NCBI RefSeq assembly: GCF_001659785.1
Contig: NZ_CP015961.1
Coordinates: forward strand, 744,001-808,000
Origin: Dietzia timorensis
GTDB taxonomy: Bacteria; Actinomycetota; Actinomycetes; Mycobacteriales; Mycobacteriaceae
DNA length: 64,000 nt
Direction: 5' to 3'
The notes beneath the pieces are model-generated. The model searched no databases. It had not been told where the DNA came from and saw only the letters and a list, made by a program, of their open reading frames with translations. The position numbers and the translations under genes were made by a program. Of this stretch, positions 9,007 to 20,601 are shown one piece after another. Every line of letters starts with the position of its first letter. The first letter of the stretch is position 1.

Positions 9007-9151
9007 CGCGATCCTCCTAGAGCGAGAAGCGGCGGAATGAGAACAGGTTATAGAAATGTCCGCACGCTCACAACACGAGCTAGATATCTGAATAATGGCA
9101 CGTTTCTCGGTATTAATGGGTTTTTTCTCCGGGAAACGAGTAGTGAAAAAC

Positions 9152-9165
9152 TAGAACGTGTTCTA
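9152..9165. promoter_or_regulatory. KstR box between kshA and hsaA
   Basis: TAGAACGTGTTCTA fits the KstR operator pattern TnnAACnnGTTnnA with paired outer arms. It lies in the 292-base gap between the divergent kshA and hsaA starts and probably represses both operons until a CoA-thioester of a sterol intermediate relieves KstR. Confidence 0.85.
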
Positions 9166-9298
9166 CTCTAGACATCGTAGCAACGAAGCCACAATGTGGA
9201 CAGCATGAATCTGCCCCGGCTATCCGATTGCTCGATACTTACCGTCAATTGCCCCGCCGGGGGCGACGTTCCCGGCGGAACGGAAAGGTGCAAAAGCC

Positions 9299-11489
<2,191 letters not shown>

Positions 11490-11511
11490 AAAACCCCAAG
11501 GAGGCGCGATC

Positions 11512-12096
11512 ATGGCGGATAACGAAGTGGCAGAGGCCCAGCAGCGGTTCAGCGGCCGCGAACTACGCGATGCCCTCGGGCAGTTCTGTACGGGAATCAC
11601 GGTGATCACCGCGGTGCATGATGACGTGCCCGTCGGGTTTGCGTGCCAGAGCTTCTGCGCGCTGTCCATCGACCCGCCGCTCGTGCTCTTCTGCGTGATG
11701 AAGACGTCGGGTTCCTGGAAGGGAATCCAGGCAGCGGGCCGGTTTGCGGTCAACATCCTCGCGGAGGAACAGCAGGATGTCTGCTCGACTTTCGGCCGGC
11801 GCGGAGAGGACAAATTCGCCCAGATCGACTGGACGCCGAGCCCGCTCGGCTCCCCGGTGATAGACGGTGTGATGGCGTGGTTCGACTGCCGAGTAGACCA
11901 GGTTCTCGACGGCGGTGACCACTGGGTCGTCTACGGGCGGGTGAGCGACCTCGGCCCCACGGACCGGACAGACCGGCCGCTGCTGTTCTACCGCGGCGCG
12001 TACCTGCGTCTCGAGGAGGATGTCGTCGATCCGACCCCCGAGATGGAGGAGCTGGAGAACTTCATCACCTCGTCGGGGCCGTACACCTGGCTCTAG
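11512..12096 (+). CDS. hsaB: flavin reductase HsaB
   Basis: A 194-residue flavin reductase of the HpaC/split-barrel family. The segments GQFCTGITVITAV, FACQSFCALSIDPPLVLFCV and FAVNILAEEQQDVCSTF are characteristic. HsaB supplies reduced FMN to HsaA from NADH. The ATG at 11512 follows a strong AAGGAGG site. It closes the hsaA-hsaC-hsaB operon. Because the three flavin monooxygenase-type proteins at 16461-20514 have no reductase beside them, HsaB is a possible shared donor, but nothing in the sequence proves it. Confidence 0.9.
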   Translation: MADNEVAEAQQRFSGRELRDALGQFCTGITVITAVHDDVPVGFACQSFCALSIDPPLVLFCVMKTSGSWKGIQAAGRFAVNILAEEQQDVCSTFGRRGEDKFAQIDWTPSPLGSPVIDGVMAWFDCRVDQVLDGGDHWVVYGRVSDLGPTDRTDRPLLFYRGAYLRLEEDVVDPTPEMEELENFITSSGPYTWL

Positions 12097-12111
12097 CGGC
12101 CCGCGAGTGGT

Positions 12112-12420
12112 TTAGGAACCGCGAACGACGTTGAATCCGGCGCCCTGCGCTCCGAGCATGTTCTCGCCGAGGACGCGCGATTCGATACCCTGCGCGGCAA
12201 GGTACTGGGCGGCCTGCGTGGCTCGGCCGCCCACCTCGCAATGGATCCACAGGTCGCCCTCGGGGATATCGGCGACGCGCTCGGGCAGCTCGTTTAGGGG
12301 GATGTGAACCGCGCCGTCAACGTGGCCGTCCGACCACTCGTCGCCAGAACGGACGTCGAGAAGAACGACGCCGTCTTCGAGGGCGCCGGCGGACTGGGGA
12401 ACATCGGAGAACGAATGCAT
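12112..12420 (-). CDS. single-domain rhodanese-like protein
   Basis: A 102-residue single rhodanese domain. VVLLDVRSGDEWSDGHVDGAVHIPL is the conserved first half, and HCEVGGRA carries the active-site cysteine expected for sulfur transfer. It is convergent with hsaB and sits just upstream, by direction, of the OpuC-type transporter genes' 3' end. No partner is obvious. A role in sulfur handling next to the flavin monooxygenase operon is possible but unsupported. Confidence 0.85.
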   Translation of the reverse strand: MHSFSDVPQSAGALEDGVVLLDVRSGDEWSDGHVDGAVHIPLNELPERVADIPEGDLWIHCEVGGRATQAAQYLAAQGIESRVLGENMLGAQGAGFNVVRGS

Positions 12421-12454
12421 GCGCCCAGCCTAACGCGCGATCACGGGTCGCGGA

Positions 12455-13477
12455 CTACCCCTCGATGAAGCCTTCTTCCTTGAGCCACTCGAAGGCCACG
12501 TCCGCCGGATCCTCGCCGTCGACATCGACCTTCGCATTGAGCCGCAGCAGAACATCGTTGGTGAGCTTCTCGCTCACCGGTCCGAGTAGGTCGGCTATCT
12601 GCGGGTACTCGTCGATGAGCTCGCCGTTCACGACGCCGGACAGGTTGTACTTGGGGAAGAACTGGCGATCATCCTCGAGCACGACGAGGTCGAGCGCGAG
12701 AATGCGTCCGTCCGTGGTGAACACCTCGCCGAACGTGCACGTACCACCGGCGGTTGCCGCGTAGACGGTACCGGTGTCGAGGGTCGATACCCGGTCGGCC
12801 GGGGGAGCGGGGATGTCGTAGGTCTCGAGCATCGGCTGGAAGCCATCGTTTCGAGAGGCGAACTCCGATTCCACGCAGAAGGACTGCTCGTTCTCCGGCA
12901 CCGACGCCAACTCCGACAACTTGGAAATGCCGAGTCGCTCGGCGTTCGCCCGTGTCAGAGCGAAGCCATAGGTGTTGTTCATCGGGGCGGGCGGCAACCA
13001 GACGAGGTCGTTCTCCGCTAGATCCTTGTCGCGCACCGCCTCGTACTGTTCGCGCTCGTCCGGGATCGGATTGTCCTGAGCCATGTAGGACACCCAGGCC
13101 GTGCCGGTGTACTCCCAGGCGAAGGTGATATCGCCCGAGACCATCGCCTCGCGAGAGGTATTCGAGCCTGGCGCATTGGTGAGGTCCTGGACCTGCGCTC
13201 CTGCCGACTCGAACAGGGACACGGCCATTTTCCCGAGGATGATCTGTTCGGTGAAGTTCTTCGAACCGGCGGAGATCGAGGCGCCGCTCAGATCGACGTC
13301 CGCGATGGGGCCCGCGAGCGTGCCGCTCGGCGTGTAACCGCCGGCCGTACCGAGGCCGCAGGCGGTCAGGGCTCCCGCAAGGAAAAGGGACACGATGGCC
13401 GCGAGGGTCCTGCGGATTCGGCGTCCGGCGTCATGAATAGGACGTGAGGCGGCAGTGTGAGAGATGCCCAAGGCCAT
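12455..13477 (-). CDS. osmoprotectant ABC transporter substrate-binding lipoprotein (OpuCC/ProX-like)
   Basis: A 340-residue lipoprotein: the signal peptide ends in LAGALTACG, giving lipid attachment at the cysteine. The mature part has the start of an OpuAC/ProX-type binding domain, with SKNFTEQIILGKMAVSLFESAG and FAWEYTGTAWVSY, matching glycine betaine, carnitine or choline binders. The start at 13477 lies five bases after the permease stop. It is the last gene of the permease-ATPase-permease-binding protein operon on the minus strand. The exact ligand cannot be determined by eye. Confidence 0.87.
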   Translation of the reverse strand: MALGISHTAASRPIHDAGRRIRRTLAAIVSLFLAGALTACGLGTAGGYTPSGTLAGPIADVDLSGASISAGSKNFTEQIILGKMAVSLFESAGAQVQDLTNAPGSNTSREAMVSGDITFAWEYTGTAWVSYMAQDNPIPDEREQYEAVRDKDLAENDLVWLPPAPMNNTYGFALTRANAERLGISKLSELASVPENEQSFCVESEFASRNDGFQPMLETYDIPAPPADRVSTLDTGTVYAATAGGTCTFGEVFTTDGRILALDLVVLEDDRQFFPKYNLSGVVNGELIDEYPQIADLLGPVSEKLTNDVLLRLNAKVDVDGEDPADVAFEWLKEEGFIEG

Positions 13478-13482
13478 GATTT

Positions 13483-14292
13483 TCAGAGCCCCTTCGGCTT
13501 GAAGACGAGCTCCATGATGCGGCCGACCCACTCGATGATGAGCGCGAGGACGGCGACGAGGATGGCGCCCGAGGTGAGGATCGAGAAGCGGTACAGCGTG
13601 ATTCCCGTGTTGATGAGCGTGCCGAGCCCGCCCGCGTCGATGAAGGTGGCAAAGGCACCCGCGCCGACGAGGAGGACGAGCGCCGTGCGCGCGCCGGTCA
13701 TGATGACCGGGACCGCGAGCGGCAGCTCGACACGGAAGAGGACCTGCGAGGAAGACATGCCCATCCCGCGCGCCGATTCCTTCAGCGACGGGTCGATGCT
13801 GCGTAGGCCCGTGATCGTATTCGACAGGACCGGCAGAAACGCGTAGATGACCAGCGCGAGGACGGCGACCGGGGTGCCGAACCCGAGCCAGATCGCGAGA
13901 AGCACGACGACGCCGATGACGGGCGCAGCCTGCCCGGCGTTGGCGATCCCCATGAAAATCGGTGACAAAAACGAGGTCGACCGGCGCGTGAGGAGCACGC
14001 CGATGGGCACGGCGAGCGCCATGACGATGAGCGCCGAGACCACCACGAGGACGACATGTTGCCACGTGAGGTGGAGGACATTGCTCCACGCGAGCTGCCG
14101 AGACTCGACATCATCCAGATCGGCGGTTATCCGCCAGATGGACCACGCCGCGAGGATGACGACGACGAGTCCCGGGATGCCGGAAAGTAGGCCGCGGTCC
14201 TCGGCGCTGATCCGTAGGCGCTTCTTTTTCGGGAGAGCCGCCAATTCGCCGGTGGCGGCGACGGAGTCCGTGTCGGGAGCCGGGCTGCTCAT
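13483..14292 (-). CDS. osmoprotectant ABC transporter permease (OpuCD/ProW-like, second permease)
   Basis: A 269-residue inner-membrane permease with about six hydrophobic segments and the EAA-type loop LKESARGMGMSSSQVLFRVELPLAVPVIMTG. An N-terminal cytoplasmic extension (residues 1-35) precedes the first helix. The start at 14292 overlaps the ATPase stop as ATGA, so translation is coupled. It pairs with the permease at 15467 and the ATPase to form the transmembrane core of the importer. Confidence 0.88.
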   Translation of the reverse strand: MSSPAPDTDSVAATGELAALPKKKRLRISAEDRGLLSGIPGLVVVILAAWSIWRITADLDDVESRQLAWSNVLHLTWQHVVLVVVSALIVMALAVPIGVLLTRRSTSFLSPIFMGIANAGQAAPVIGVVVLLAIWLGFGTPVAVLALVIYAFLPVLSNTITGLRSIDPSLKESARGMGMSSSQVLFRVELPLAVPVIMTGARTALVLLVGAGAFATFIDAGGLGTLINTGITLYRFSILTSGAILVAVLALIIEWVGRIMELVFKPKGL

Positions 14293-15470
14293 GATTGGCC
14301 CTCCTCCTCGGTGGACGCCGTCGCGTTGTCCTGGGACTGGCGCAGAAGGGCGGTCACCGAATCGAAGTAGACGTTCCCGATGAACTTGCCGCGCCTGGTT
14401 ACCGACACCGCAGCGTGGGAGGACTCGAGCATCTGGTCCATCGCATCGTTGAGGGTGGCGCGATGGTCGACGATCGGCGCATTCTCCGGGTCGATCGCGG
14501 GCACCGTGTCCCATTTGCGCAGGGTGCGCAAGAACAGGAATTCACGAGGGCGGTCGCGGTCGTCGAGGATCATCACCGACTCGTTCCCCTCGGCGCTTAC
14601 GCGCTCGATGACCTCGGAGACTTTGTCTCCGACGCGACAGATCGACGGCTGGTGGAGCTCGGCATCGCTGACGCGCATGAGCGTGAGCTGCTTGAGCTTC
14701 GAGCCCGCGCCGACGAAGTCCGCGACGTAGTCGTTCGCGGGCGCGCCGAGGATGACCTCGGGGGTGTCGTACTGGGCGATCTCGGCGCCCTCGGCGAGGA
14801 CGAGGATGCGGTCCCCGAGTTTGACGGCCTCGTCGATGTCGTGGGTGACGATGACGATGGTTTTGCGCAGCTCCGATTGGATTGACATGAGTTCGTCCTG
14901 GAGTCGGGTACGCGTGATCGGGTCGACCGCGCCGAACGGCTCGTCCATGAGGATGACCGGCGGATCGGCGGCGAGTCCGCGCGCGACGCCGACGCGCTGC
15001 TGCTGTCCGCCGGACAGTTCCCGGGGAAAGCGGTCTCGGTAGACCGACGGGTCGAGACCGACCATGTCGAGCAGCTCATCGGTGCGGTCGGCGATCTTCT
15101 TCTTCGACCAGCCGAGTAGTCCGGGCACAATTCCGATGTTCTGCTTGACGGTCATATGCGGCAGCAGCCCGCCGCCCTGGATCACATACCCGATCTGACG
15201 GCGGAGCTCGGTCGGGTTGCTGCGGGTGATGTCCTCCCCGCCGATCGTGATGGACCCGGAGGTCGGTTCGATCAGACGGTTGATCATCTTCAGCGAGGTT
15301 GTCTTGCCACAGCCGGAGGGGCCGACGAACATCACCATCTCGCCCGCGGGAATCGTCAGAGAAAGCTCCTGCACGGCGGGCCTCGCCTGCCCCGGATAGC
15401 GCTTTTCGATGCTGCGCAGCTGGATATCGACGCCGGTGGTCGAGCCTGCTGCCTCTTGACTGTTGCTCAT
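14289..15470 (-). CDS. osmoprotectant ABC transporter ATPase with CBS domains (OpuCA/ProV-like)
   Basis: A 393-residue ATPase. Walker A is GPSGCGKTT, the signature is LSGGQQQRVGVARGL, Walker B is VILMDEPFGAVDP and the switch histidine is in VTHDIDEA. The C-terminal third (after about residue 260) contains two CBS-like repeats (VSEVIERVSAEGNESVMILDD and TLNDAMDQMLESSHAAVSV), which in OpuA-type systems sense ionic strength. The start at 15470 overlaps the stop of the preceding permease as ATGA. It powers the uptake of a quaternary-amine osmoprotectant. Confidence 0.9.
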   Translation of the reverse strand: MSNSQEAAGSTTGVDIQLRSIEKRYPGQARPAVQELSLTIPAGEMVMFVGPSGCGKTTSLKMINRLIEPTSGSITIGGEDITRSNPTELRRQIGYVIQGGGLLPHMTVKQNIGIVPGLLGWSKKKIADRTDELLDMVGLDPSVYRDRFPRELSGGQQQRVGVARGLAADPPVILMDEPFGAVDPITRTRLQDELMSIQSELRKTIVIVTHDIDEAVKLGDRILVLAEGAEIAQYDTPEVILGAPANDYVADFVGAGSKLKQLTLMRVSDAELHQPSICRVGDKVSEVIERVSAEGNESVMILDDRDRPREFLFLRTLRKWDTVPAIDPENAPIVDHRATLNDAMDQMLESSHAAVSVTRRGKFIGNVYFDSVTALLRQSQDNATASTEEEGQS

Positions 15471-16108
15471 GCGCGGAGTCCCTTCGAGGTGGTCAAGCGG
15501 GAAACGAGAACCAGCAGCGCGTCTACGATGAGTGCGACGACAACGACGCCGATGGTGCCCACAAGGGCGAAGTTGAGTGCGTTGAGGCCGCCGATCTGCG
15601 ACAGACCCGTGTAGATGTACGAGCCGAGGCCCGGGCCGAGAACGTACGCCGCGATAGCGGCGACGCCCATCGACATCTGCGTGGAAATGCGTACGCCGGT
15701 CATGATGACCGGCCACGCGATGCGCAGCCGCACGCGGAAGAAGACCGCTGCGGGGCTCATCCCCATTCCGCGAGCGGATTCGATGAGGGATTTGTCCACG
15801 CTCTGGAGGCCGACGACCGCATTTCGCAGGATTGGCAGGACCGCGTAAAAGATCACCACGATGATCGCGGGAAGCGTGCCGATGCCGACCAGCGGGATGA
15901 GCATGCCGAGCAATGCGAACGAGGGGATGGTGAGCCCGACAGCCGAGATCCCGTTGGCGACCGGTGCCAGTCGCTGATAGCTGGTGACGAGGACCGCGAT
16001 GGCCAGGGCGATGATGGTCGCGATGAGGACGGCCTGGATGACGAGGCTCGCGTGCTGGTAGGCGCGGAATGCGATGTCTGCCCACCGCGAGCCGATGAAG
16101 TCGATCAT
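15467..16108 (-). CDS. osmoprotectant ABC transporter permease (OpuCB-like, first permease)
   Basis: A 213-residue permease with five to six hydrophobic segments and the EAA loop SLIESARGMGMSPAAVFFRVRLRIAWPVIMTG. It is the first gene of the four-gene OpuC-type operon. Two ATGs adjoin (16111 and 16108); the second is better spaced from the GGGAGG ribosome site. The promoter should lie in the 16109-16460 gap. The operon is inserted between steroid genes and shows no KstR-type site, so it is probably controlled by osmotic or unrelated signals. Confidence 0.87.
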   Translation of the reverse strand: MIDFIGSRWADIAFRAYQHASLVIQAVLIATIIALAIAVLVTSYQRLAPVANGISAVGLTIPSFALLGMLIPLVGIGTLPAIIVVIFYAVLPILRNAVVGLQSVDKSLIESARGMGMSPAAVFFRVRLRIAWPVIMTGVRISTQMSMGVAAIAAYVLGPGLGSYIYTGLSQIGGLNALNFALVGTIGVVVVALIVDALLVLVSRLTTSKGLRA

Positions 16109-16460
16109 CATCGCCTCCCGGGCATCGGGCCGGAGGTGGCCGAGGCGCGCGCCACTGGCCGAATGTGGATATCCATAACCTACGAGCATAGGTGCACTGT
16201 TCGATAAAAATGGACCAATAAAACAATGAGATCCAAATGAGTCCGTCCGAAAAGTCCACGACGGCAGAAAGAATCGCGACGGAGCTGGGAGAACCACTGT
16301 CCTTTGCGTGCCGCCGATTTTCGAATGTATTCGCGTGCGGGGACACGATATCGGTCGGGTTCGCGTCCTGTAGCAGCCCGAAGGCGGGGCGTGCAACGGT
16401 TTCTCCGCCGCCGATTTCAATGATGGGCACGGCCGGTGGTGCTTCCTAGAGTCCCGTGGC
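16109..16460. other. 350-base intergenic region, divergent promoters
   Basis: This gap separates the OpuC-type operon (minus) from the flavin monooxygenase operon (plus). It is noticeably more AT-rich in its left third (about 16170-16250) than the surrounding genes, as expected for promoters. I see no KstR or KstR2 box, no strong hairpin and no convincing gene. A short open frame at 16237-16449 lacks any recognisable domain. Confidence 0.5.
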
Positions 16461-17792
16461 ATGACACAACACAGCAGCACACAAGGTCCATCGGAAACGC
16501 CCGCAAATAACGGAACGAGGGCGCCGCGGCCCATCGCCGTCGTGGGCGCGGGAATCGTCGGCGCGAGTGCCGCGCTCGCCCTGAAGCGAGCGGGCTTCGA
16601 CGTCACTCTGTACAGCGAGCGAACGCGCGAGGAGCTCCGTGACGAGGTGCCGGCCACGGGTACGGCGATCCTCTTCGGCGACTCCCGCGAACACGATGCC
16701 CGAATCGAGGGAGACCGATACGGCGCAGACGCGGCATTCGCGACCAGCGCCGTCACCGTGAACGGTGGGCCGACCTTCGATGCCCCGTACGACTACGAGG
16801 CGCAGTCGGTCGACGTTCGGTTGCGCGCCGACGATCGCATCGCGCTGTTCCTCGATGAGGGCGGCAGGTTCGCCCACCGCCGCGTGGATGACGCGGAGCT
16901 CGACTCGATTGCCGGCGAGCACGACGTCACGCTCGTCGCGACCGGCAAGGGCGGGCTGGCCGAGCGGTTCCCCGTCGACTCGGAGCGCAGCCCCTACACC
17001 GAACCGCAGCGTTACCTGCTCACGGTGACCGTCCGCACCGCCGACGGGAGCGATGTGCGTTTCCCAGGGCGCACCGAGAACGATCGCAGCGCGCTGCTAT
17101 CGATCGACCCCGAGGACGGCGAGGTGTTCGTCGGTCCATACCTGCACAAGGATGCGGGCCCGTCGTGGGTCCTCCTCGGGTTCGCGCGATTCGGGTCCGA
17201 GACCGAGAAGGCCTACCGCGGGGCTCACGACGCGGCATCCGCGCTCGACATCTTCCGCGCGCAGCACCACCGGCTCTTCCCCGACGTAGCGCCGCAGATC
17301 GATGCACTCGACGTGATCGATTCCGACGAGCACTCGTGGCTCAAGGGCGCAGTGACCCCGACTGTGCGGAAACCCGTCGCACGCACCGACTCCGGCGGCC
17401 TCCTCGTAGCCATCGGCGACACCGCGATCGCCGTCGACCCGATCGCCGGACAGGGCGCGCAACTCGGCGCGATCCAGGTTGCCGCGCTGGCCGACGCCCT
17501 ACGCGAGGAGACGGGCGAATGGGACGAAGAGCTGTTCACGCGGCTGTTCGACGCCCACTGGGAGGGCCACGGCAAGCCCTCGGTCGAGGCGACCTCGCTC
17601 TTCCTGGGAGACCCGAAGTACGCGGAGGTCGTGGGGTCGTTCTTCGGTCGCGCCGCCGAGAACCCCGCTGCGGCGACTGCGCTGTTCGACCTGCTCAGCG
17701 TGCCAGGGCCGGTGCTCGGGCTGCGCGGCGAGGAAGACGTCGACAGGTTCGTCCGCACCTTCGAAGAGCGCGGGGCAACGGTGTCCGCATGA
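16461..17792 (+). CDS. StyA-like FAD monooxygenase (styrene/indole monooxygenase family)
   Basis: A 443-residue two-component flavin monooxygenase. The FAD motif is IAVVGAGIVGASAALALKRAG at residues about 25-45. It shares characteristic StyA segments: LVATGKGGLAERF, SERSPYTEPQRYLL, and GDTAIAVDPIAGQGAQLGA near the C terminus. StyA-family enzymes use reduced FAD from a separate reductase to epoxidise alkenes or indole and to oxidise sulfides. No reductase gene is adjacent. It is the first gene of an operon with NtaA/DszA-like and DszC-like proteins, coupled through ATGA overlaps. The substrate is unknown. Confidence 0.8.
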   Translation: MTQHSSTQGPSETPANNGTRAPRPIAVVGAGIVGASAALALKRAGFDVTLYSERTREELRDEVPATGTAILFGDSREHDARIEGDRYGADAAFATSAVTVNGGPTFDAPYDYEAQSVDVRLRADDRIALFLDEGGRFAHRRVDDAELDSIAGEHDVTLVATGKGGLAERFPVDSERSPYTEPQRYLLTVTVRTADGSDVRFPGRTENDRSALLSIDPEDGEVFVGPYLHKDAGPSWVLLGFARFGSETEKAYRGAHDAASALDIFRAQHHRLFPDVAPQIDALDVIDSDEHSWLKGAVTPTVRKPVARTDSGGLLVAIGDTAIAVDPIAGQGAQLGAIQVAALADALREETGEWDEELFTRLFDAHWEGHGKPSVEATSLFLGDPKYAEVVGSFFGRAAENPAAATALFDLLSVPGPVLGLRGEEDVDRFVRTFEERGATVSA

Positions 17793-19270
17793 GTGCACGG
17801 ATCCGGTTCAACGCATTCGACATGAACTGCGTCGTACACCAATCGCCCGGACTCTGGAGGCACCCGGACGACCACTCGGCACGGTACACGGACCTCGACT
17901 ACTGGACCGAGCTTGCCAAGCTGTTGGAGAAGGGATTGTTCGACGGGATTTTCCTCGCCGATGTCCTCGGGGTCTACGACCTCTACGGAAGTAGTGCGGC
18001 AGCGGCGCTGAGAACCGGGGCGCAAACCCCCGTGGGCGACCCGGTCCCGTTGGTATCGGCGATGGCGACGGTGACAGAGCATCTGGGCTTCGGACTGACC
18101 ACCGGCACCGGTTTCGAGCATCCGTTCCCATTTGCCCGCAGAATATCCACCCTCGACCACCTCACCCGAGGACGCGTCGGTTGGAACGTCGTTACCGGAT
18201 ATCTACCGTCGGCCGCTGAAAACCTCGGACAGTCGGACGCCTTCGACCACGACCGGCGTTACGACAACGCCGAAGAATATCTCAACGTTCTATACAAGCT
18301 GTGGGAAGGGTCGTGGGAGGACGAGGCCGTGGTCGCCGATCGGGAATCGGGTATCTACGTCAATCCGGACAAGGTGCATCCCATCGAGCACCAAGGCGCC
18401 CAGTTCACGGTTCCCGGAATACACGTGAGCGCGCCCTCTCCGCAGCGCACCCCCGTCATCTACCAGGCAGGCGCCTCACCCAGGGGAACGGAATTTGCAG
18501 CGACCCACGCAGAGGCCGTCTTCGTCGCGGCGCCGACCAAGGAGAAACTCGCGGCCTCCGTCGCTCGGCTCCGCGCCTCACTTGAGAGCGCAGGGCGTGA
18601 ACGCGACGACGTTCTCGTATACGCGCTTCTCACGATCATCACGGACGGCACCGACAAAGCAGCTCAAGCGAAGGCCGCGGACTTCCGCGAATACGTGAGT
18701 AGCGAAGGGGCGCTTGCCCTCATGTCCGGCTGGATGGGCACCGATTTCTCCGGCTACGAGCTGGACGAGCCGATAGGTCACATCGAGTCCAACGCGGTGC
18801 AATCGGCCGCCGAGGCCTTCCGTCGGGCTGCCGGAGACGACCGAGAATGGACCGTCCGAGACCTCGCCGAATGGGGCGGAATCGGCGGCCTCGGCCCCGT
18901 CCTCGTCGGGTCGGGCGAATCCATCGCCGACCAGCTCGAAAGTTGGGTCGACGAGACAGGGGTGGACGGGTTCAACCTCGCGTACGCCGTCACCCCCGGC
19001 ACGTTCGCCGATGTCATCACGCACGTCGTTCCCGTCCTCCAGCGGCGCGGACGATATCCCACCGCGTACGAATACGGAACGTTGCGGCACAAGCTTTTTG
19101 GTGGGGGCGACAGGGTGTCGTCCACCCACCCGGCCGATCAACACCACCGCCGAATACACACCGGCACCCATTCACGCTCAGATGACGCCGCACGTCCCAG
19201 TTCCCACGCCGACTCGGGCGCGGGCTACCTCGTCTCCACGGGGTCCAACAGAAAAGGAAGCCTTCCATGA
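17789..19270 (+). CDS. NtaA/SnaA/DszA-family FMN-dependent monooxygenase
   Basis: A 493-residue bacterial luciferase-like protein of the NtaA/SnaA/DszA group. It contains NAFDMNCVVHQSPGLWRHPDD, DGIFLADVLGVYD, TGTGFEHPFPFARRISTLDHLTRGRVGWNVVTG and IYQAGASPRGTEFAATHAEAVFVA. These enzymes use FMNH2 to cleave C-N or C-S bonds, as with nitrilotriacetate or dibenzothiophene sulfone. The last 45 residues after the LFGGGDR segment are polar and look like a non-conserved tail. It overlaps the StyA-like gene before it and the DszC-like gene after it by four bases each. Confidence 0.85.
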   Translation: MSARIRFNAFDMNCVVHQSPGLWRHPDDHSARYTDLDYWTELAKLLEKGLFDGIFLADVLGVYDLYGSSAAAALRTGAQTPVGDPVPLVSAMATVTEHLGFGLTTGTGFEHPFPFARRISTLDHLTRGRVGWNVVTGYLPSAAENLGQSDAFDHDRRYDNAEEYLNVLYKLWEGSWEDEAVVADRESGIYVNPDKVHPIEHQGAQFTVPGIHVSAPSPQRTPVIYQAGASPRGTEFAATHAEAVFVAAPTKEKLAASVARLRASLESAGRERDDVLVYALLTIITDGTDKAAQAKAADFREYVSSEGALALMSGWMGTDFSGYELDEPIGHIESNAVQSAAEAFRRAAGDDREWTVRDLAEWGGIGGLGPVLVGSGESIADQLESWVDETGVDGFNLAYAVTPGTFADVITHVVPVLQRRGRYPTAYEYGTLRHKLFGGGDRVSSTHPADQHHRRIHTGTHSRSDDAARPSSHADSGAGYLVSTGSNRKGSLP

Positions 19271-20514
19271 CCACTTCGGAACTCGACACACCGACCACCG
19301 ACACCGCGCCTTCGACACACGTAGCCGCGGGTCTCTCCGAGAGGTTCCAGCCGATCTTCGCGCACATCGCGAAAGGGGCGACGAGCCGTGACCGTGACCG
19401 GGAGCTCGCCCACGCCGAGATCGCCGCGCTCAAGGCCGAGAAGTTCGGCGCCGTCCGATTGCCCCAGGCCCATGGTGGGGCGGGCGCCTCGGTGCGCCAA
19501 CTCTTCGACCTGCTCATCGACCTGTCGGCCGCGGGCTCCAACGTCACCCAGGCGCTGCGTGCCCACTTCTTCGTTGCCGAGGGCTACATCCTTTCCGGCG
19601 ACACTCGCGGGCTCGAGCGCGTCGCCGCGGGGGAGATCATCGGCAACGCTATCTCCGAGAAGGGGGCCGGCTCGGTCAACCGCTACGAAACCACACTCCG
19701 CCGGGACGGCGATCGCTTCCTGCTCAACGGCACGAAGTATTACAGCACCGGCAGCCTGTACGCCGACGCGATCGCTGTCGCCGCAGACCTTGACGGCGAG
19801 CGCGTCTATGCGACCGTGGACACTGACGCGCCGGGGCTCACCCAATTCGACGATTGGGATGGTTTCGGCCAGAGGCTCACGGGTTCGGGAACCTCGGTCT
19901 ACGAGAATGTGTCCGTTGCCGCTGAAGACGTGACGCCGGGCGGTTACGGGACCGAAGGTCGCAACGCGAGCTCGGCCTACCTGCAGCTGTTTCATCTCGC
20001 CGCGCTCGCCGGGATCCTCAGACGTGCTGCCGACGACGTGCGCGGTTGGGTGGCGGGACGAACGCGGACCTATAGCCATGCGCCCGCCGATCTGCCTCGC
20101 GAGGACCCGCTCGTGCAGGCGGTTCTCGGGCGCGCCTACTCGGCGGCATTCGCCGCCCGCGCGACCGTGCTTTCTGTGGCCGATGCGCTCGACGCGGTGC
20201 TCGAAACACCGGAGACCGCGGCGGATCCCGAGCTGCTCGACAAGGCGGAACTTACTGCGGCGGAAGCGCAGGTCGCGTTGATTCCACTCGTCTTGGGTGC
20301 CATCACCGACCTTTTCGACGTCGGCGGAGCCTCTATTTCTTCGGAATCGCTCGGCCTCGACCGGCACTGGCGCAACGCGCGCACGCTCGCGGTTCATAAT
20401 CCCGTTGTCTACAAGCAGCAGGCGGTGGGAAGGTTCGAGCTCACAGGTGACGGGCTTCCGTACGAATGGAACGCGGGCGTACGCGGGAAGGCGGCGGAAG
20501 CGTACAGAAATTGA
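19267..20514 (+). CDS. acyl-CoA-dehydrogenase-fold flavin monooxygenase (DszC/SfnC-like)
   Basis: A 415-residue protein with the acyl-CoA dehydrogenase fold, but with features of the DszC/SfnC monooxygenase branch: FGAVRLPQAHGGAGASVRQLFDLLIDLS, NALSEKGAG-like NAISEKGAGSVNR, LNGTKYYSTGSLYAD and a C-terminal ESLGLDRHWRNARTLAVHNPVVYK. That last motif (RHWRNARTL with N-P-V) is typical of this branch rather than of true dehydrogenases. DszC oxidises sulfur atoms with reduced flavin. It completes a coupled monooxygenase trio, which suggests sequential oxidations on one substrate, perhaps an organosulfur or heteroaromatic compound. Confidence 0.83.
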   Translation: MTTSELDTPTTDTAPSTHVAAGLSERFQPIFAHIAKGATSRDRDRELAHAEIAALKAEKFGAVRLPQAHGGAGASVRQLFDLLIDLSAAGSNVTQALRAHFFVAEGYILSGDTRGLERVAAGEIIGNAISEKGAGSVNRYETTLRRDGDRFLLNGTKYYSTGSLYADAIAVAADLDGERVYATVDTDAPGLTQFDDWDGFGQRLTGSGTSVYENVSVAAEDVTPGGYGTEGRNASSAYLQLFHLAALAGILRRAADDVRGWVAGRTRTYSHAPADLPREDPLVQAVLGRAYSAAFAARATVLSVADALDAVLETPETAADPELLDKAELTAAEAQVALIPLVLGAITDLFDVGGASISSESLGLDRHWRNARTLAVHNPVVYKQQAVGRFELTGDGLPYEWNAGVRGKAAEAYRN

Positions 20515-20601
20515 ACACTCAGGACCCTGGAATGCGGTGCAACGATGGGAACACGTCACCGACTACGTGATGTGAATCACTATCGAGAAGAGGTACCCAC
20601 G

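Noticed and set aside
16237-16449. A 70-codon open frame in the large OpuC-monooxygenase gap
   Set aside because: No domain, no ribosome site, and it covers sequence expected to hold divergent promoters.
20530-20580. GGAACACGTCACC upstream of the aldehyde dehydrogenase considered as a KstR box
   Set aside because: It lacks the GTT half-site required by TnnAACnnGTTnnA.
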